A DNA stretch of 64,000 nucleotides. It comes from Tenodera sinensis. Lineage: Eukaryota; Arthropoda; Insecta; Mantodea; Mantidae. The DNA is taken from the NCBI GenBank assembly GCA_030765045.1, contig CM060964.1:275184888-275248887 (forward strand). Direction: 5' to 3'. The notes beneath the pieces were generated by a model, which did not search any database, was not told the DNA's origin, and saw only the letters and a list, made by a program, of their open reading frames with translations. Positions 22,866 to 32,569 of this stretch are shown here, one piece after another (the stretch's first letter is position 1; each line of letters starts with the position of its first letter). Both the position numbers and the translations under genes were made by a program.

Positions 22866-23609
22866 TAAGATTTTACATTTGACATTGACATAAATATAAT
22901 TTAAGTGTATCATGGTTTATTGTGTGGCTTTTGACTTATGTTCCTTGTTATGAGGAGAGAAAAACAGGATACTAATCTTGAGCTAATGATTATGATCATA
23001 TTTATGGCAATATTTTATTCAGTTCTTTGCCTTCTTTGTCTTGTAAGCTTATTATGTATAGGCAGGTCGTTGAGTCGGTTCTTAAACTCTGGTGTTACTA
23101 ATGGTACCATTTTCTAATTGGGTTCTTATTCATTATTGTTTGGTTCAACATTTCTTCAAGCTTAGCATTAGCTATATCCATCTTGATTCATGGGCATTGC
23201 TTTTCTGACTATGGTTTTTCTTACTTCACTAATTGTCACCTCTTTGTCTCTTATCCCTATAAGAGAAAACTTCTATACTTATAATTATTCTGCAATTGTA
23301 TTATTTTTCTTCTCAATGCACCCTCGACACCTTTGTGTCAAAAATATTTTATCTTTGTCATCACAATTGATTCCTTTTTCTTTTTGTCCCTGACATCCTT
23401 ATGTCAAAAACACATTATTTTCCGTCGCTATAGTTCATTTCTTTAATGACAATCAGTGTCCTCATCTGTCTTTGTTGACAATGCTCTTTGTGGTCAATAT
23501 AGCCAATGACTATGTTGATTTTCTTTCTTGTTGTATTTTCCAATCTAAACATAATCTTCTATAAGTAACCCATTAAAAATTATTATTTTCCATCATCTCT
23601 ACTATTCCT

Positions 23610-23800
23610 GCCTTACATGGTTGTTGGCAAAAACTATTTGGTCCTTTCTTTGTATGGTTTTAATTTATTTTTATGATATCTTCCTACTAACTTGCCATTT
23701 GTATTCTGAAGCTCATACATGTGGTCACCCAGCTGTTTTGTTATGACCAGTGGTCCAGTGTACAGTAGTTCCATCTTTCTCTTCGTGTAGCCATTACGGT
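23610..23800 (-). pseudogene. pol C-terminal remnant (end of integrase)
   Basis: In the frame KRKMELLYTGPLVITKQLGDHMY, followed by NTNGKLVGRYHKNKLKPYKERTK and a stop near 23638, the text reads like the chromodomain-like tail that ends Gypsy integrases. It lies only a few hundred bases after gag, so several kilobases of pol are missing. The deletion joint must lie between about 23800 and 24070. Confidence 0.65.
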
Positions 23801-24334
23801 GTCGATGTCAATTGTTAATCTCTTGGGTTTTGTGTTGTTGGTCATCCACTCGGTTGGGACGAACTTAGTCGTGGTAATTTCCCTGAGTGTTGGTGGTGGT
23901 TGTTGTTTCTGTATTCTGTGCAACATCGGCCCTATTTGGCACATTTTCATCTACTTCCTGCTGTCTTATGTTGCTGGTGTTCCATTGGTTTCTGCCCCTT
24001 TGGTGTGAACCTCTGTTGTATGACGGTCTTTGGTTGTTGAAGTATTCCCTACAGAATCGTATGTGGTTCACTTGATGGGTACGGTCTCCTTGTCTTCCAC
24101 GATCATATGTATATATATATATGTTTGGTATCTGGATTCACCCCTTGGTATTGTGTCGTGGTACCGCTGTCTTGCGTTCTCCATCCTCTCGCCATGATTG
24201 TGTGGTTGTGGGAAATGGTGTGCCCCTCTCCCCCGGTCATGGGTGCTCCTAATGTTTCTATCTTCTCCCTCATTCTGGTTGTTCATAGCCGTGCTCTTGT
24301 TTAAAATGGGTGATTTTGGGTGACCGTGCCTATG

Positions 24335-25940
24335 TCAATGCTCATTAGGCCGACCATTTTGAGTTTCGAAGGCTGTCAGTAATTCTATCATGTCTGCAAA
24401 ATCTACTGGCCTCGCAACAATTAACCCTGTTCTCACCGTGTCTGGGAAATGTCTTGTTATGCTGGTAATTAGCTCTGCTTCCGACAGGTTAAGGTCTAAT
24501 AGCTTTCCTTTGTTGGCTACTTTCATAAAATAATCGACTATCGATAACCCTTTGGTTGGATCATATCTACCTGTCGCTAGCTCTACCCTAAGTTTGGATT
24601 TGCTTAGCTGGGCCCCAATACCTTGATAGAAATAGATTTCTGAATGAGCTATACGATTAATGACCAGCTAGTGTTAACCTAAGCCATTCTAATGCCTCGT
24701 TTTTTAAGCTTTTCTTGACTATCATCATCCTAAGTTCATTTGGTATCCTTTTCACTTTAAAATACTCTTCCATCTCTTTAACAAAGAGTTTTGGATCGTC
24801 TCCCTTCTCCTTGTCAAATGTAGGTGGTGTGATTTCATGTAGTATGCTGTTGGTGTAGCATGTGTTGTGTGTTGTGTCATTGTTTGGTTGTGAACCTCTT
24901 TCTCTGTATGGTGAGTCAACATTTTGTACATTATTCAAATAACTCTCATCTTGTACATTACTTACATCTAAATCATCTTGCCTTTGTAGTGCATTCACAA
25001 CATCATTTACATTAGCCAAACTTTCTTTTCCTTTTTTCATTTCTTCACAAATTGATTTTAAATCATTCTTTATTTCTAAGTGACTTTGTTTCATATCATT
25101 TATAGCATCCTGTTGCAAATGTACTACATCAGTCATAGCCTTGATTTTAGGAATTACAATTTGTTCTACAGTTTCATTAATAATGTCTTTCTTTACTACC
25201 TCAATCTCTTTCCTTAATTCCTCAGTTATTTCTGCTTTTACATTTGTAATCTTACAGTCTACACTTGCGTTACATTCTGTTATTTCATCTCTACATCTAC
25301 CAATTTCTCCTTCTAATACAATCTTATTTTCTCTCATTTCTGATTCAATTTTTCCCATCCTATCTCCTATGATTTCTATCCTAGCTTCTAAGGCTTCCTT
25401 TGTCTCATTTAAGTTTTTATGTACTAATTTTAAATTAGTTTCCATTACTTTCATATTTTCTTTACACTCCTGTCTTCCTAATTCTATTTTCTGTTCTAAG
25501 TTCTGTCTTCCTAATTCTATTTTCTGTTCTAAGTTTTGCCTTCCTAATTCCATTTTCTGTTCTAAGCACTTTCTCACTTCCTCCATTTTCTGACCTATCT
25601 CTTCCTTATTCTGTTCTAGTTTCTGGCCTATACTCTGACCTAAACTTTGTTCTATGTCCTGTCTCACTCCCTCCATTTTCTGACCTATCTCTTCCCTATT
25701 CTGTTCCATCTTCTGACCTAATTCTTTCATATTCTGTTCTAGTCTTTCAAACATGATCATCATTAACCTTTGGTCTTTTCCTATTGCTACCTGTTCCTCA
25801 CTTTCTGGTTCTATTTGATGACTAGGCCTATCTGCCCCTTCCTCTACTCCTGTTACTAGCTCTTTTCGCGACATTTTAGTTTCTTTATTCAGTTCACTTT
25901 GGTTTAAAAGTCCTGCTATTTTGCCGTTTCGCAGTAACAT
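24335..25940 (-). pseudogene. Gypsy-type gag with long coiled coil
   Basis: From MLLRNGKIAG at 25940 the frame runs 427 codons. It has a charged N-terminal region, then a long coiled coil of tandem 11-14-residue units (repeats of LEQKIELGRQN and EEIGQKMEEVR, about residues 65-165), more helix to about 320, and then a retrotransposon gag domain with ITPPTFDKEKGDDPKLFVKEM, YFKVKRIP and KNEALEWLRLTL. The frame breaks near 24657 and resumes at 24526-24335 (MKVANKGKLLDLNLSEAELI, FADMIELLTAFE). Capsid-forming role inferred from the family. No CCHC knuckle was found; the region after it (24286-23865) is His/Arg/Asn-rich. Confidence 0.85.
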
Positions 25941-26221
25941 AAAAATAAACTGGATGTAAAAATAAAAATTTTTGGTCCTACTTTTTTTTCTTCGTTGATT
26001 TGTCCAGTTACGTGCGTCTCCTGGGCAGTTGGCTTCGCTAGACGATCTCTGGTGTTTTCCCGCATTGATTATCCATTCATCGGTGTTCTGTAGAAGTTGA
26101 TATAAAACGATGGTCTAATGGCGTCTTCTTTCTTTTTGGCGCGAAGATATGGCGTCACTTGGTATTTCGCGTAAGTTCATTTCCCGTAATTTCCATTCCA
26201 TCCAAAATTCGTGTTCCACGT

Positions 26222-26881
26222 TGGGCAAGCCATTTGGTGTGGTTTTTGTAACCTTTTAAATAAAACGTTTTGTCTTTGTGCTATTGAGATCTTTGTGATC
26301 TCAGGGTGCGGTAACGGATGGAATGAAAAATCACATGATGTTTCTTCACCACAATGTATTATTTTATTAACACTTTTTCGACATTTTACATTAAATAATT
26401 CCTCTTAGCACCGTTCTAAATGATTCAAAACCTTTCCACTTTTTATTTAGTAGAACTTATGCTCGATGAAAGTCTGGTGAAAGTTCCACGCTCACACTAC
26501 CTAAATATGTCCTTTCACCTCGATTACACGCATGCGAATGGGCAGTTTATGGTGTCACTTCATGCGACACCGCCTGTTTCGTATACATCCGCGTATGCAT
26601 CCATCAAATAGTTTTTTCTTGTTAGGGAAGCGATCCCTAACCATCCTTCCCTACTTTTATTATGGAACACATATAATTCTAATATTTATACATATATATT
26701 GAAATTAAATATGGAAATATTTATGACGTCTTTGGGCAAACTTAGTTGTTCATAACAATGAACATTTGCAACATGTTTTCGTCATTTAACCCACTCATAC
26801 CAACATCAAAAAACAAATTACACTTTTAACAAATATTCACATAGACGATTTTCTTTTGGGGTCTTCTAATATTCTGTCTCA
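26222..26881 (-). repeat. 5' LTR (right copy)
   Basis: Starts TGGGCAAGCC, one G more than the left copy, and ends TCTGTCTCA. On the minus strand it begins TGAGACAG. It would hold the promoter. A candidate primer-binding site, TGGAACACGAATT (complement at 26206-26218), lies 3 nt from its inner end; I cannot name the primer tRNA. Confidence 0.92.
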
Positions 26882-27309
26882 ACCTTTTATCAATAAATTG
26901 AGAAATTTCGACATATTTTTCAGTTTATTAATATGCTCCACTGTTTTAAACACTTAATTTTCATCAGTTTCATAAAATGTTCAACCGTTTGTACAACAAT
27001 GCTGCATCAAGAATGTGAGATAAACTGGAAAATGAATTTATTTGGGATTTCATAGATTTAACAACAGTATCATATTTTCTTAATGTGATAAATTTGCGGG
27101 CCACAAACAGTGTAACAATAATTCAATCTGTAAGTGATTCTTTAACATTATGTATTATGGTCAAATGGAATTAAATCTGATACGATGCTTTTATTCGTCA
27201 CAGACGGAACCAGGATGCACATTAGATGGTATTTTCTCTAATTTAATGTATTTAACTTGTCTCGCATGTGCACTCCGCTCCATTTGTGAACAAATACGTA
27301 CAGAATTTA
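26882..27309. other. No gene recognised
   Basis: AT-rich DNA between the 5' LTR and the hAT relic. It may be the upstream part of that hAT gene, but I could not read conserved blocks here. Confidence 0.4.
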
Positions 27310-27694
27310 TTTCAGGTTAGCGACTGTAGTAAAAAACACTTTTTAGAAAGCCCCGAGAGTTCAGTTATTTAGGTCCTTAGCAACATAAGTTGCACTTCCT
27401 CCTGAACCAATATCAACAAGATCAATAAAAGAGGTTAACTCCTTAGACCCTAATGATGTTGCATTCATTCTTACAGCACAAAATTTATTGACTAATAGTG
27501 AACAGGAAGCTAGTCTTGCTTTTTTGTCTCCGTATTTTTCTGGGCTACCCAAAGCTATTACCTCCTTAGAAACAATAGTCCTCGCCTTATAGGAAGTACT
27601 CAAAATATTTCAAGAAAGATCGTACAACTTAAATTCTGTTTCCGGTAGTGTAGGGGAAATACTAAAGAACAAAGTGAAGAGTGTAATATAAAAA

Positions 27695-29150
27695 CTGATG
27701 TGTTGCACTCACATGACTTTCTCTACTCTTGTACTAACCATTCTTACAAACTCTTATTCCTATATCTTCTTCGTGTTAGTTGAGATAAACATTTGTACAA
27801 ATTATCTTATTGCTTATTTCCTTGTAGGTGCAAGGGGAATATTAGAATACAGTAGGCTTTGTGCGAGTCAAATTTGTTAAAGCTTTGAGATTCCGTTCTC
27901 TTTGCACATTTAACATATAAAAATATGAGCAATGATGTTCCATTTCAGGAAAGTTTTAAGTTTTCCGAAACTCACAGACATAACAAGGAATATCTCCAAA
28001 ATAGTATGATTTGGTCTATCTCTAATGGTTTACCAACTATGCAAAAGTCGTCCAGAGTAAATATGACTACAGGGGCTATAGCCAGAAAATTCAAGATATA
28101 CATTTCATTTGTCATAAAAATGTCTCAAACATATGACATTTTAATCAAAATCGTTAGAGCCATTTTAAAGAAAAACAAAATTTTCGAAAAATTTTTCATG
28201 TAAAGGCCAGTTTAGGATGGGGCTATTTTCTTCAAAATTCATGTCGCATCCTTGAAAGACATTAAACTTAAATATGAGGGATGTCCAATAAAGACCGGCA
28301 CTGAATTTTTTTTCCTTCTGTTAGGTTGCTGCTTGCAACATCTGTCCATGCGCTATTGAACTACATATTCTAATTGCTAATCACTGAGAATTACACAGCA
28401 ATAACTCTGTTAGTTGATTGTTGACAGCCTGTGAGAGTGAACGTGTTTGATAATCGCCTCTAAATACCGACTAGTACAGAAGTCAGCCTATAAGGCCATG
28501 GTTATTACTTTTTTTGATTACCAGGGGATGGTGTACACTCATACAGTTCCAAGATACACCACAGTTACTGTAGATTACTATAAGACTGTCCTGAAGCAAT
28601 TGATAAAGGATCACATCCCTAAAAAGTGAAAGAATCTCTTTAACAGTGGAAGCTTCTTCACGACAATGCCAGGCCACATGTTCTTACAGCACATGTTCTT
28701 ACCCGACTGCCAAAAAGGAATTTAAGGGATGTTGGTTTGACAAGACCAAAGCAGTGAAAGCTTTAGAGGCGACCCTGAACAGGATGTCAAAGAATGGCTT
28801 CATGCATGTATTTCAAGATTGGGAAAGGAGGTGGGACAAGTGCATTGTATTGGGAGGCAAGTATTCTGAGGGGGACAAAAGTCTGTATGAGTGATTTTTT
28901 ACAATAAATTGTTGTTTGAACATTAGAGCCAATCTTTATTGAACACCCCATGTACCAGCTTTGGTTTTTAACCGACTTTTCGTTTATGAGTTATGCTGTC
29001 CACAGACAGTCACACACACATGGACCTTTTTCTAAAAACGCTTTTCTTGGATTCAGGAGGTCTCAAAACACTTATTTCCGGTGAAATCTTGTCATCAAAT
29101 TTTTGGGTGGAATACAATACCTACTTCCTTCTACTTACCAGTAGAGAAAG
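27695..29150 (+). repeat. Repeat R, copy 1 (interrupted by mariner)
   Basis: Starts CTGATGTGTTGCACTCAC and ends CAGTAGAGAAAG. It is the reverse complement of copies at 52984-53833 and 55921-56815. Without the mariner it is about 776 bp. It lies in a hAT gene, bordered by TATAAAAA on the left and TAAAAAAT on the right, suggesting a 6-7 bp A-rich target duplication. An inverted CTTTCTCTACT occurs close to both ends. I found no protein in it and cannot assign a class. Confidence 0.85.
28275..28952 (+). mobile_element. Internally deleted mariner, 678 bp
   Basis: Flanked by TA at 28273-28274 and 28953-28954. The ends are imperfect inverted repeats of about 25 bp sharing a CAATAAAGA core. The transposase remnant reads VITFFDYQGMVYTHTVP and VDYYKTVLKQL (28500-28610). 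KLLHDNARPH carries the second catalytic Asp of the D,D34D triad, and NGFMHVFQDWERRWDKCI with GGKYSEGDKSLYE stop lies at 28790-28895. The N-terminal helix-turn-helix half and the first Asp are missing, and intact mariners are about 1.3 kb. Removing it and one TA restores repeat R exactly. Confidence 0.93.
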
Positions 29151-29269
29151 TAAAAAATTCTGGATATGAACAGATATCTAAAATTGGAGACATTGTAAAT
29201 GGAAACACTACAGTTGAATACACAATTGCCTTTTACTGCAAACCAATTAGCATTGTTTAAGTATGCGCT

Positions 29270-29474
29270 ATAATCTTCGCAAAAGTTAAAGGCATATGGA
29301 GGCGGGGCGTACCTCGGACTCCAGTGAATCCTACGCTTGCCCCTCCTACCAGCGCTGCCGAATGTGGTGCATGCATCCCACACACTGTTATGTACAGAAC
29401 CTCTGCCGGTATGCTTGGCAACAGCACTCTGCTTGAGCATTGGCCAGCGTTCACATGCCTTTAACTTTTGCGAG
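29270..29474. mobile_element. Small element with 18-bp inverted ends in hAT gene
   Basis: CGCAAAAGTTAAAGGCAT (29279-29296 region) is repeated in inverse orientation as ATGCCTTTAACTTTTGCG (29454-29471). The roughly 155-bp interior is GC-rich, unlike its surroundings. It sits between KYA and IVSFCDVERS of the hAT reading, as an insertion would. The exact ends and target duplication are uncertain. Confidence 0.55.
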
Positions 29475-29926
29475 CGGTATAGTATCATTCTGTGATGTAG
29501 AGAGGAGTTTCTCAAGATACAAATCCTTCTTCACAAATAACACGCTTTCTATCAAGTTTGCAAAACTCTTTCACGCGGCTGTTGTGAAGTGCAATCCGTC
29601 CGTTTGGGCAGTGAATCAGAAGCTTCTACTTCTCAACAATAAATTTTAAGTTCAATTTTATTTTCCTTGTTTATAGTGAAGAATATTATAGCCATAAAGT
29701 GTATTTTAAGTGTATATTTTCAAGCTTTTAGAGCATATTTGCATACATATTTCATAGCTCTTTAGGGCATGAACTTCTGGATGCTATTTATAATACAAGT
29801 ATACCTGCTTTTAGAAAACTGATAAAAATAATGTTAGTTTCTAAAGTCCAAATTCACATGTGAAAGTAATATGCCAACTTGTTTTTCTGTTTCCTGTTTT
29901 AAGACTGATATACATTTCTGTTTCAG

Positions 29927-30012
29927 GATGTGAAGAGGACATTGTTTGAGGAAGACAGTTCTGATAGTTCTCAGGAAAATGATGATTCATTAGAGTCTAT
30001 CAAGAGGCCAAG
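29927..30012 (+). CDS. Probable internal exon of an unidentified host gene
   Basis: An 86-bp exon. A long pyrimidine-rich tract and TTTCAG (to 29926) precede it and AAG|GTAAAT (30013 on) follows, a good acceptor and donor. Only one frame is open through it: DVKRTLFEEDSSDSSQENDD followed by SLESIKRPR, an acidic/serine-rich stretch then a basic run. It ends in phase 2. It overlaps no transposon feature. I do not recognise the protein. The next exon on this strand that I can support is at 39837, and joining them keeps an open frame, but an exon in between could have been missed. Confidence 0.6.
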
Positions 30013-30061
30013 GTAAATAGTTTTTGTTTGTTCTTAATAATAAAAATAATTTACTCATTTG

Positions 30062-30588
30062 ATTGTTGTTAGCTAATGCTGGATTTCTGACAATGAAGTC
30101 ATTAATCCTCTTGCTCTACAATATTTTTCACTCATAGAGCAATAGCAGTAATAGTAACCGCTTTTTAGAGAGCACCATATTTTTATGTTTTGGCGGTCAC
30201 ATCGCTCTCTCACAACCCCCAGAATGTCTGGAGGACCACACCTGTCGTTGGTTTACGGGTCTCAGCGACCTGACCGGGAGAACTATCAAAATAAATTCAC
30301 CGACCATATCCTCTGATCACCAATCAGAGGACGTATTACATGCCATGACAGGTCAGCATGTTAGGGGTTAAGATTTTATAGAGAAATTAGAGAAATGGAG
30401 AGATTGGAAAAATAAAGACTCCCTAGCCCTCGGGAACCCTAATAGCATCGGGGTCGGAAGAGAACAAGAGATGACCAAGGTACGGTCAGATAGAAAAGTT
30501 ACAGTGAGGAGCAAAACACCAGTAAGTGGAAGTAATGTTCTGCTCAGCTTGGGTACCTTGTGGTTGCTATTCACATATCCCCTGGACG
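30062..30588 (-). mobile_element. Non-autonomous retroelement with LINE-derived 3' tail, copy a
   Basis: Its minus-strand 5' end is TCCGTCCAGGGGATATG at 30588. Its 3' end is the about 75-bp tail shared with the RNase H LINE (32125-32545), ending in CTAACAAC at 30062. It matches copy b (30871-31398) along its whole length. No Pol III boxes are obvious. A 60-70-codon frame is open in both copies but has no known motif. No target duplication could be seen at this copy. Confidence 0.8.
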
Positions 30589-30693
30589 GAGACCCCTGAG
30601 TAAAATGTGGTAGAAGTGGTCATATATCTTCAGTGCACAAGATTTACAGAATAAAAAATGAAGAGCTATATAAATTACCATATTTCATTGCAT

Positions 30694-30767
30694 CATCAGT
30701 GAAAAATTTTGGAGAGCAAGAGGATCAATGACCCCATTGTCAGAAATCCAGCATTAGCTAACAACAA
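30694..30767 (+). mobile_element. 74-bp LINE 3'-end stub with 15-bp TSD
   Basis: Only the terminal tail of the RNase H LINE/SINE pair, in plus orientation and ending GCTAACAACAAC. It is flanked by CATATTTCATTGCAT at 30679-30693 and 30768-30782. It is an extreme 5' truncation in which little more than the terminal hairpin was copied. Confidence 0.9.
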
Positions 30768-30870
30768 CATATTTCATTGCATAGTTGTCATACTTTCTGT
30801 GCCACAATAAATTATTTAATACTGGTTATGTTAACTTTCAGTGACTAGTGTACAATAACAGGAGTAAGAG

Positions 30871-31398
30871 TTGTTGTTAGCTAATGCTGGACTTCTGACA
30901 ATGAAGTCATCAATCCTCTTGCTCTCCAATATTTTTCACTGATATTGAAGAGAGCAATAGCAGTGATAGTAACCGCTTTTTAGAGAGCACCATATTTTTA
31001 TGTTTTGGTGGTCACATCGCTCTCTCACAACCCCCAGAATGTCTGGAGGACCGCACCTGTCGTTGGTTTACGGGTCTCACCGACCTGACCGGGAGAGTTA
31101 TCAAAATAAATTCACCAACCATATCCTCTGATTACCAATTAGAGGACGTATTACATGCCATGACAGGTCAGCATGTTAGGGGTTAAGATTTTATAGAGAA
31201 ATGGAGAAGTTGGAAAAATAAAGACTCCCTAGCCCTCGGGAACCCTAATAGCATCGGGGTCGGAAGAGAACAAGAGATGACCAAGGTAAGGTCAGATAGA
31301 AAAGTTACAGTGAGGAGCAAAACACCAGTAAGTGGAAGTAATGTTCTGCTCAGCTTGGGTACCTTGTGGTCGCCATTCACATATCCCCTAGACGGAAT
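30871..31398 (-). mobile_element. Non-autonomous retroelement with LINE-derived 3' tail, copy b
   Basis: 528 bp flanked by GGAGTAAGAG at 30861-30870 and 31399-31408. It has the same ends as copy a: TCCGTCTAGGGG at 31398 on the minus strand, and the shared tail with its hairpin at the left. The tail still encodes the last residues of the LINE protein (RGLMTSLSEVQH stop). It is either a SINE or an internally deleted LINE (5' leader joined to 3' end). Confidence 0.88.
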
Positions 31399-31718
31399 GG
31401 AGTAAGAGTAAGAGTGGAGGAGTAAGAGTGGATCTGCGGATCTGAGCATATTGAAACACAGCCATGTTATGCTGTTAAGAATGGAGAGAGGAAGGAGGAA
31501 AAACAAAAGTGATACTGACCTGCAACACACAAACCTATTCCAGTAAATAAAAGAAAAAAAAAGAAAAATGTGGCTTTACATTTATTGAATTCAGATTCAT
31601 TTATTACAGGCAAAACTGGTTATAATGAACTTGAAGGGACTCATGGTTTATGGTCGTTACAGCCGAAAGTTGCACAAATGAGATGCTTGCTTTTTTTCTT
31701 TGCTTTTCTTTTCTTTTT

Positions 31719-31769
<51 letters not shown>

Positions 31770-32124
31770 CTGTAAATTTTAGGATGCCATAGCGTTGAAA
31801 GATAAAAAAGTAGCAGAAATGCAGTACACCTACAGTACTGAGAGCATCTTGAATACCTACAGTATTTTTGGGGAGGGACTGAAAAGGAATTTTTTTATGC
31901 ACATGCAGTGCATACAGCAATAAAATTCCAGCAAAATGTAAAAACCTATAATTAGTGAGAAAAGTAGTAGCAAAAATGTAAACTGTTGAATGTCAAACAT
32001 GGTTTTGGATAATGAATGAGATCAATTTTTGAGCATCTTTAAAATTTATTGTAAATGCTGTATCGTATAATAGTCAATTTGAAAGTATGATCTACAGAAA
32101 ACAAGAGTTTGAAAATAAGCATTG
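31399..32124. other. Spacer with A45 run
   Basis: No gene seen. A run of about 45 A residues at 31721-31765 may be the poly(A) of an unrecognised retro-insertion, but no partner sequence was identified. Confidence 0.5.
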
Positions 32125-32550
32125 TCGTTGTTGTTGTTGTTGTTGTTAGCTAATGCTGGATTTCTGACAATGAAGTCATTAATCCTCTTGCTCTCCAATA
32201 TTTTTCACTGATGGATGGGGCACTAGAAGTGGCCGGGCATATTTGAAGGTGGTCTCGGTCCATTTCCTCTTGCAGATCACATAGAGGACAGAGTGGTGAA
32301 GAATATATCCCAATTCTGTTTAAATGTTTTGCCAGACAATCATGTCCTGTAATCAACCTGAAGGTTGCAACTGCCGTTTTTCGAGGATACTCAGGAATCA
32401 CTGTTTGAATGTTTGGTAGTTCCCATCTTTTATTCTTTGATTTTTCATAGTAATATTTTGCAATAATTTTTTTGAATTCAGAGTTGACTAATCTTTTAGC
32501 TGCATAAAATGGTAAATTAACTATAGATTTTTGTACACCGCTGGTACCCT
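32125..32550 (-). pseudogene. RNase H-type LINE, ORF2 C-terminus and tail
   Basis: Minus strand: QTVIPEYPRKTAVATFRLIT, LAKHLNRIGIY, a zinc-knuckle-like CPLCDLQEEMDRDHLQIC, then KYWRARGLMTSLSEIQH and a TAG. Only CTAACAACAACAAC... follows, so the 3' UTR is almost absent. The copy is 5'-truncated near 32550. It matches the longer copy at 37888-38995. Confidence 0.85.
32155..32185 (-). other. Hairpin in LINE 3' end (candidate RT recognition site)
   Basis: On the sense (minus) strand a GGATT...AATCC outer stem encloses a TGAC...GTCA inner stem with a TTCATT loop and a small AA/GA internal bulge. The same fold appears at 30083, 30725-30752, 30890 and 37910. It overlaps the last codons of ORF2. A role in RT recognition is inferred from other LINE/SINE pairs. 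Confidence 0.7.
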
Positions 32551-32569
32551 TTACTCATTTGATTAAACG

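Larger units (their letters stand above)
21821..26881 (-). mobile_element. Gypsy-type LTR retrotransposon with gag, pol mostly deleted
   Basis: Two direct repeats of about 659 bp (21821-22479 and 26222-26881) enclose a 3.7 kb interior read on the minus strand, so the right repeat is the 5' LTR. Order: 5' LTR, primer-binding site, gag (25940 to about 24335), an Asn/Arg-rich gag tail (to about 23800), a few dozen codons of the pol C terminus, about 1.1 kb of AT-rich DNA with a minisatellite, a polypurine stretch and the 3' LTR. Protease, RT, RNase H and the integrase core are absent. The flanks (TGATA left, ACCTT right) do not match as a target duplication. Confidence 0.92.
27310..29655 (+). 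pseudogene. CGGBP1-like hAT transposase, C-terminal half, interrupted
   Basis: The first part (27310-27694) contains KAPRVQLFRSLA, LPPEPI, LDPNDVAFILTAQNLL, ASLAFLSPYFSGLPKAI and NKVKSVI. The second part (29151-29655) resumes with KNSGYEQISKIGDIVNGNTT, then ALFKYA and, after a short insertion, the dimerisation block CDVERSFSRYKSFFTNN and FHAAVVKCN. Between them lies R (27695-29150) with a mariner inside. A second break at about 29270-29474 is a small element with inverted ends. The dimerisation domain holds the last part of a hAT transposase. Stops at several places make it inactive. The N-terminal and catalytic parts are not here. Confidence 0.8.

Noticed and set aside
22573..22893. Frames of 106-142 codons
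   Set aside because: Largely the 22-bp minisatellite read through.
25141..25593. 150-codon plus-strand frame rich in Ser, Phe, Ile
   Set aside because: Antisense of the gag coiled coil; gag has recognisable domains and agrees with the LTR orientation.
27361..27603. 80-codon minus-strand frame
   Set aside because: Antisense of the hAT relic, whose plus-strand reading shows conserved hAT blocks.
31183..31530. 115-codon minus-strand frame
   Set aside because: Runs out of the 528-bp element into its flank; only the central 60-70 codons are shared with the other copy and they lack any known motif.
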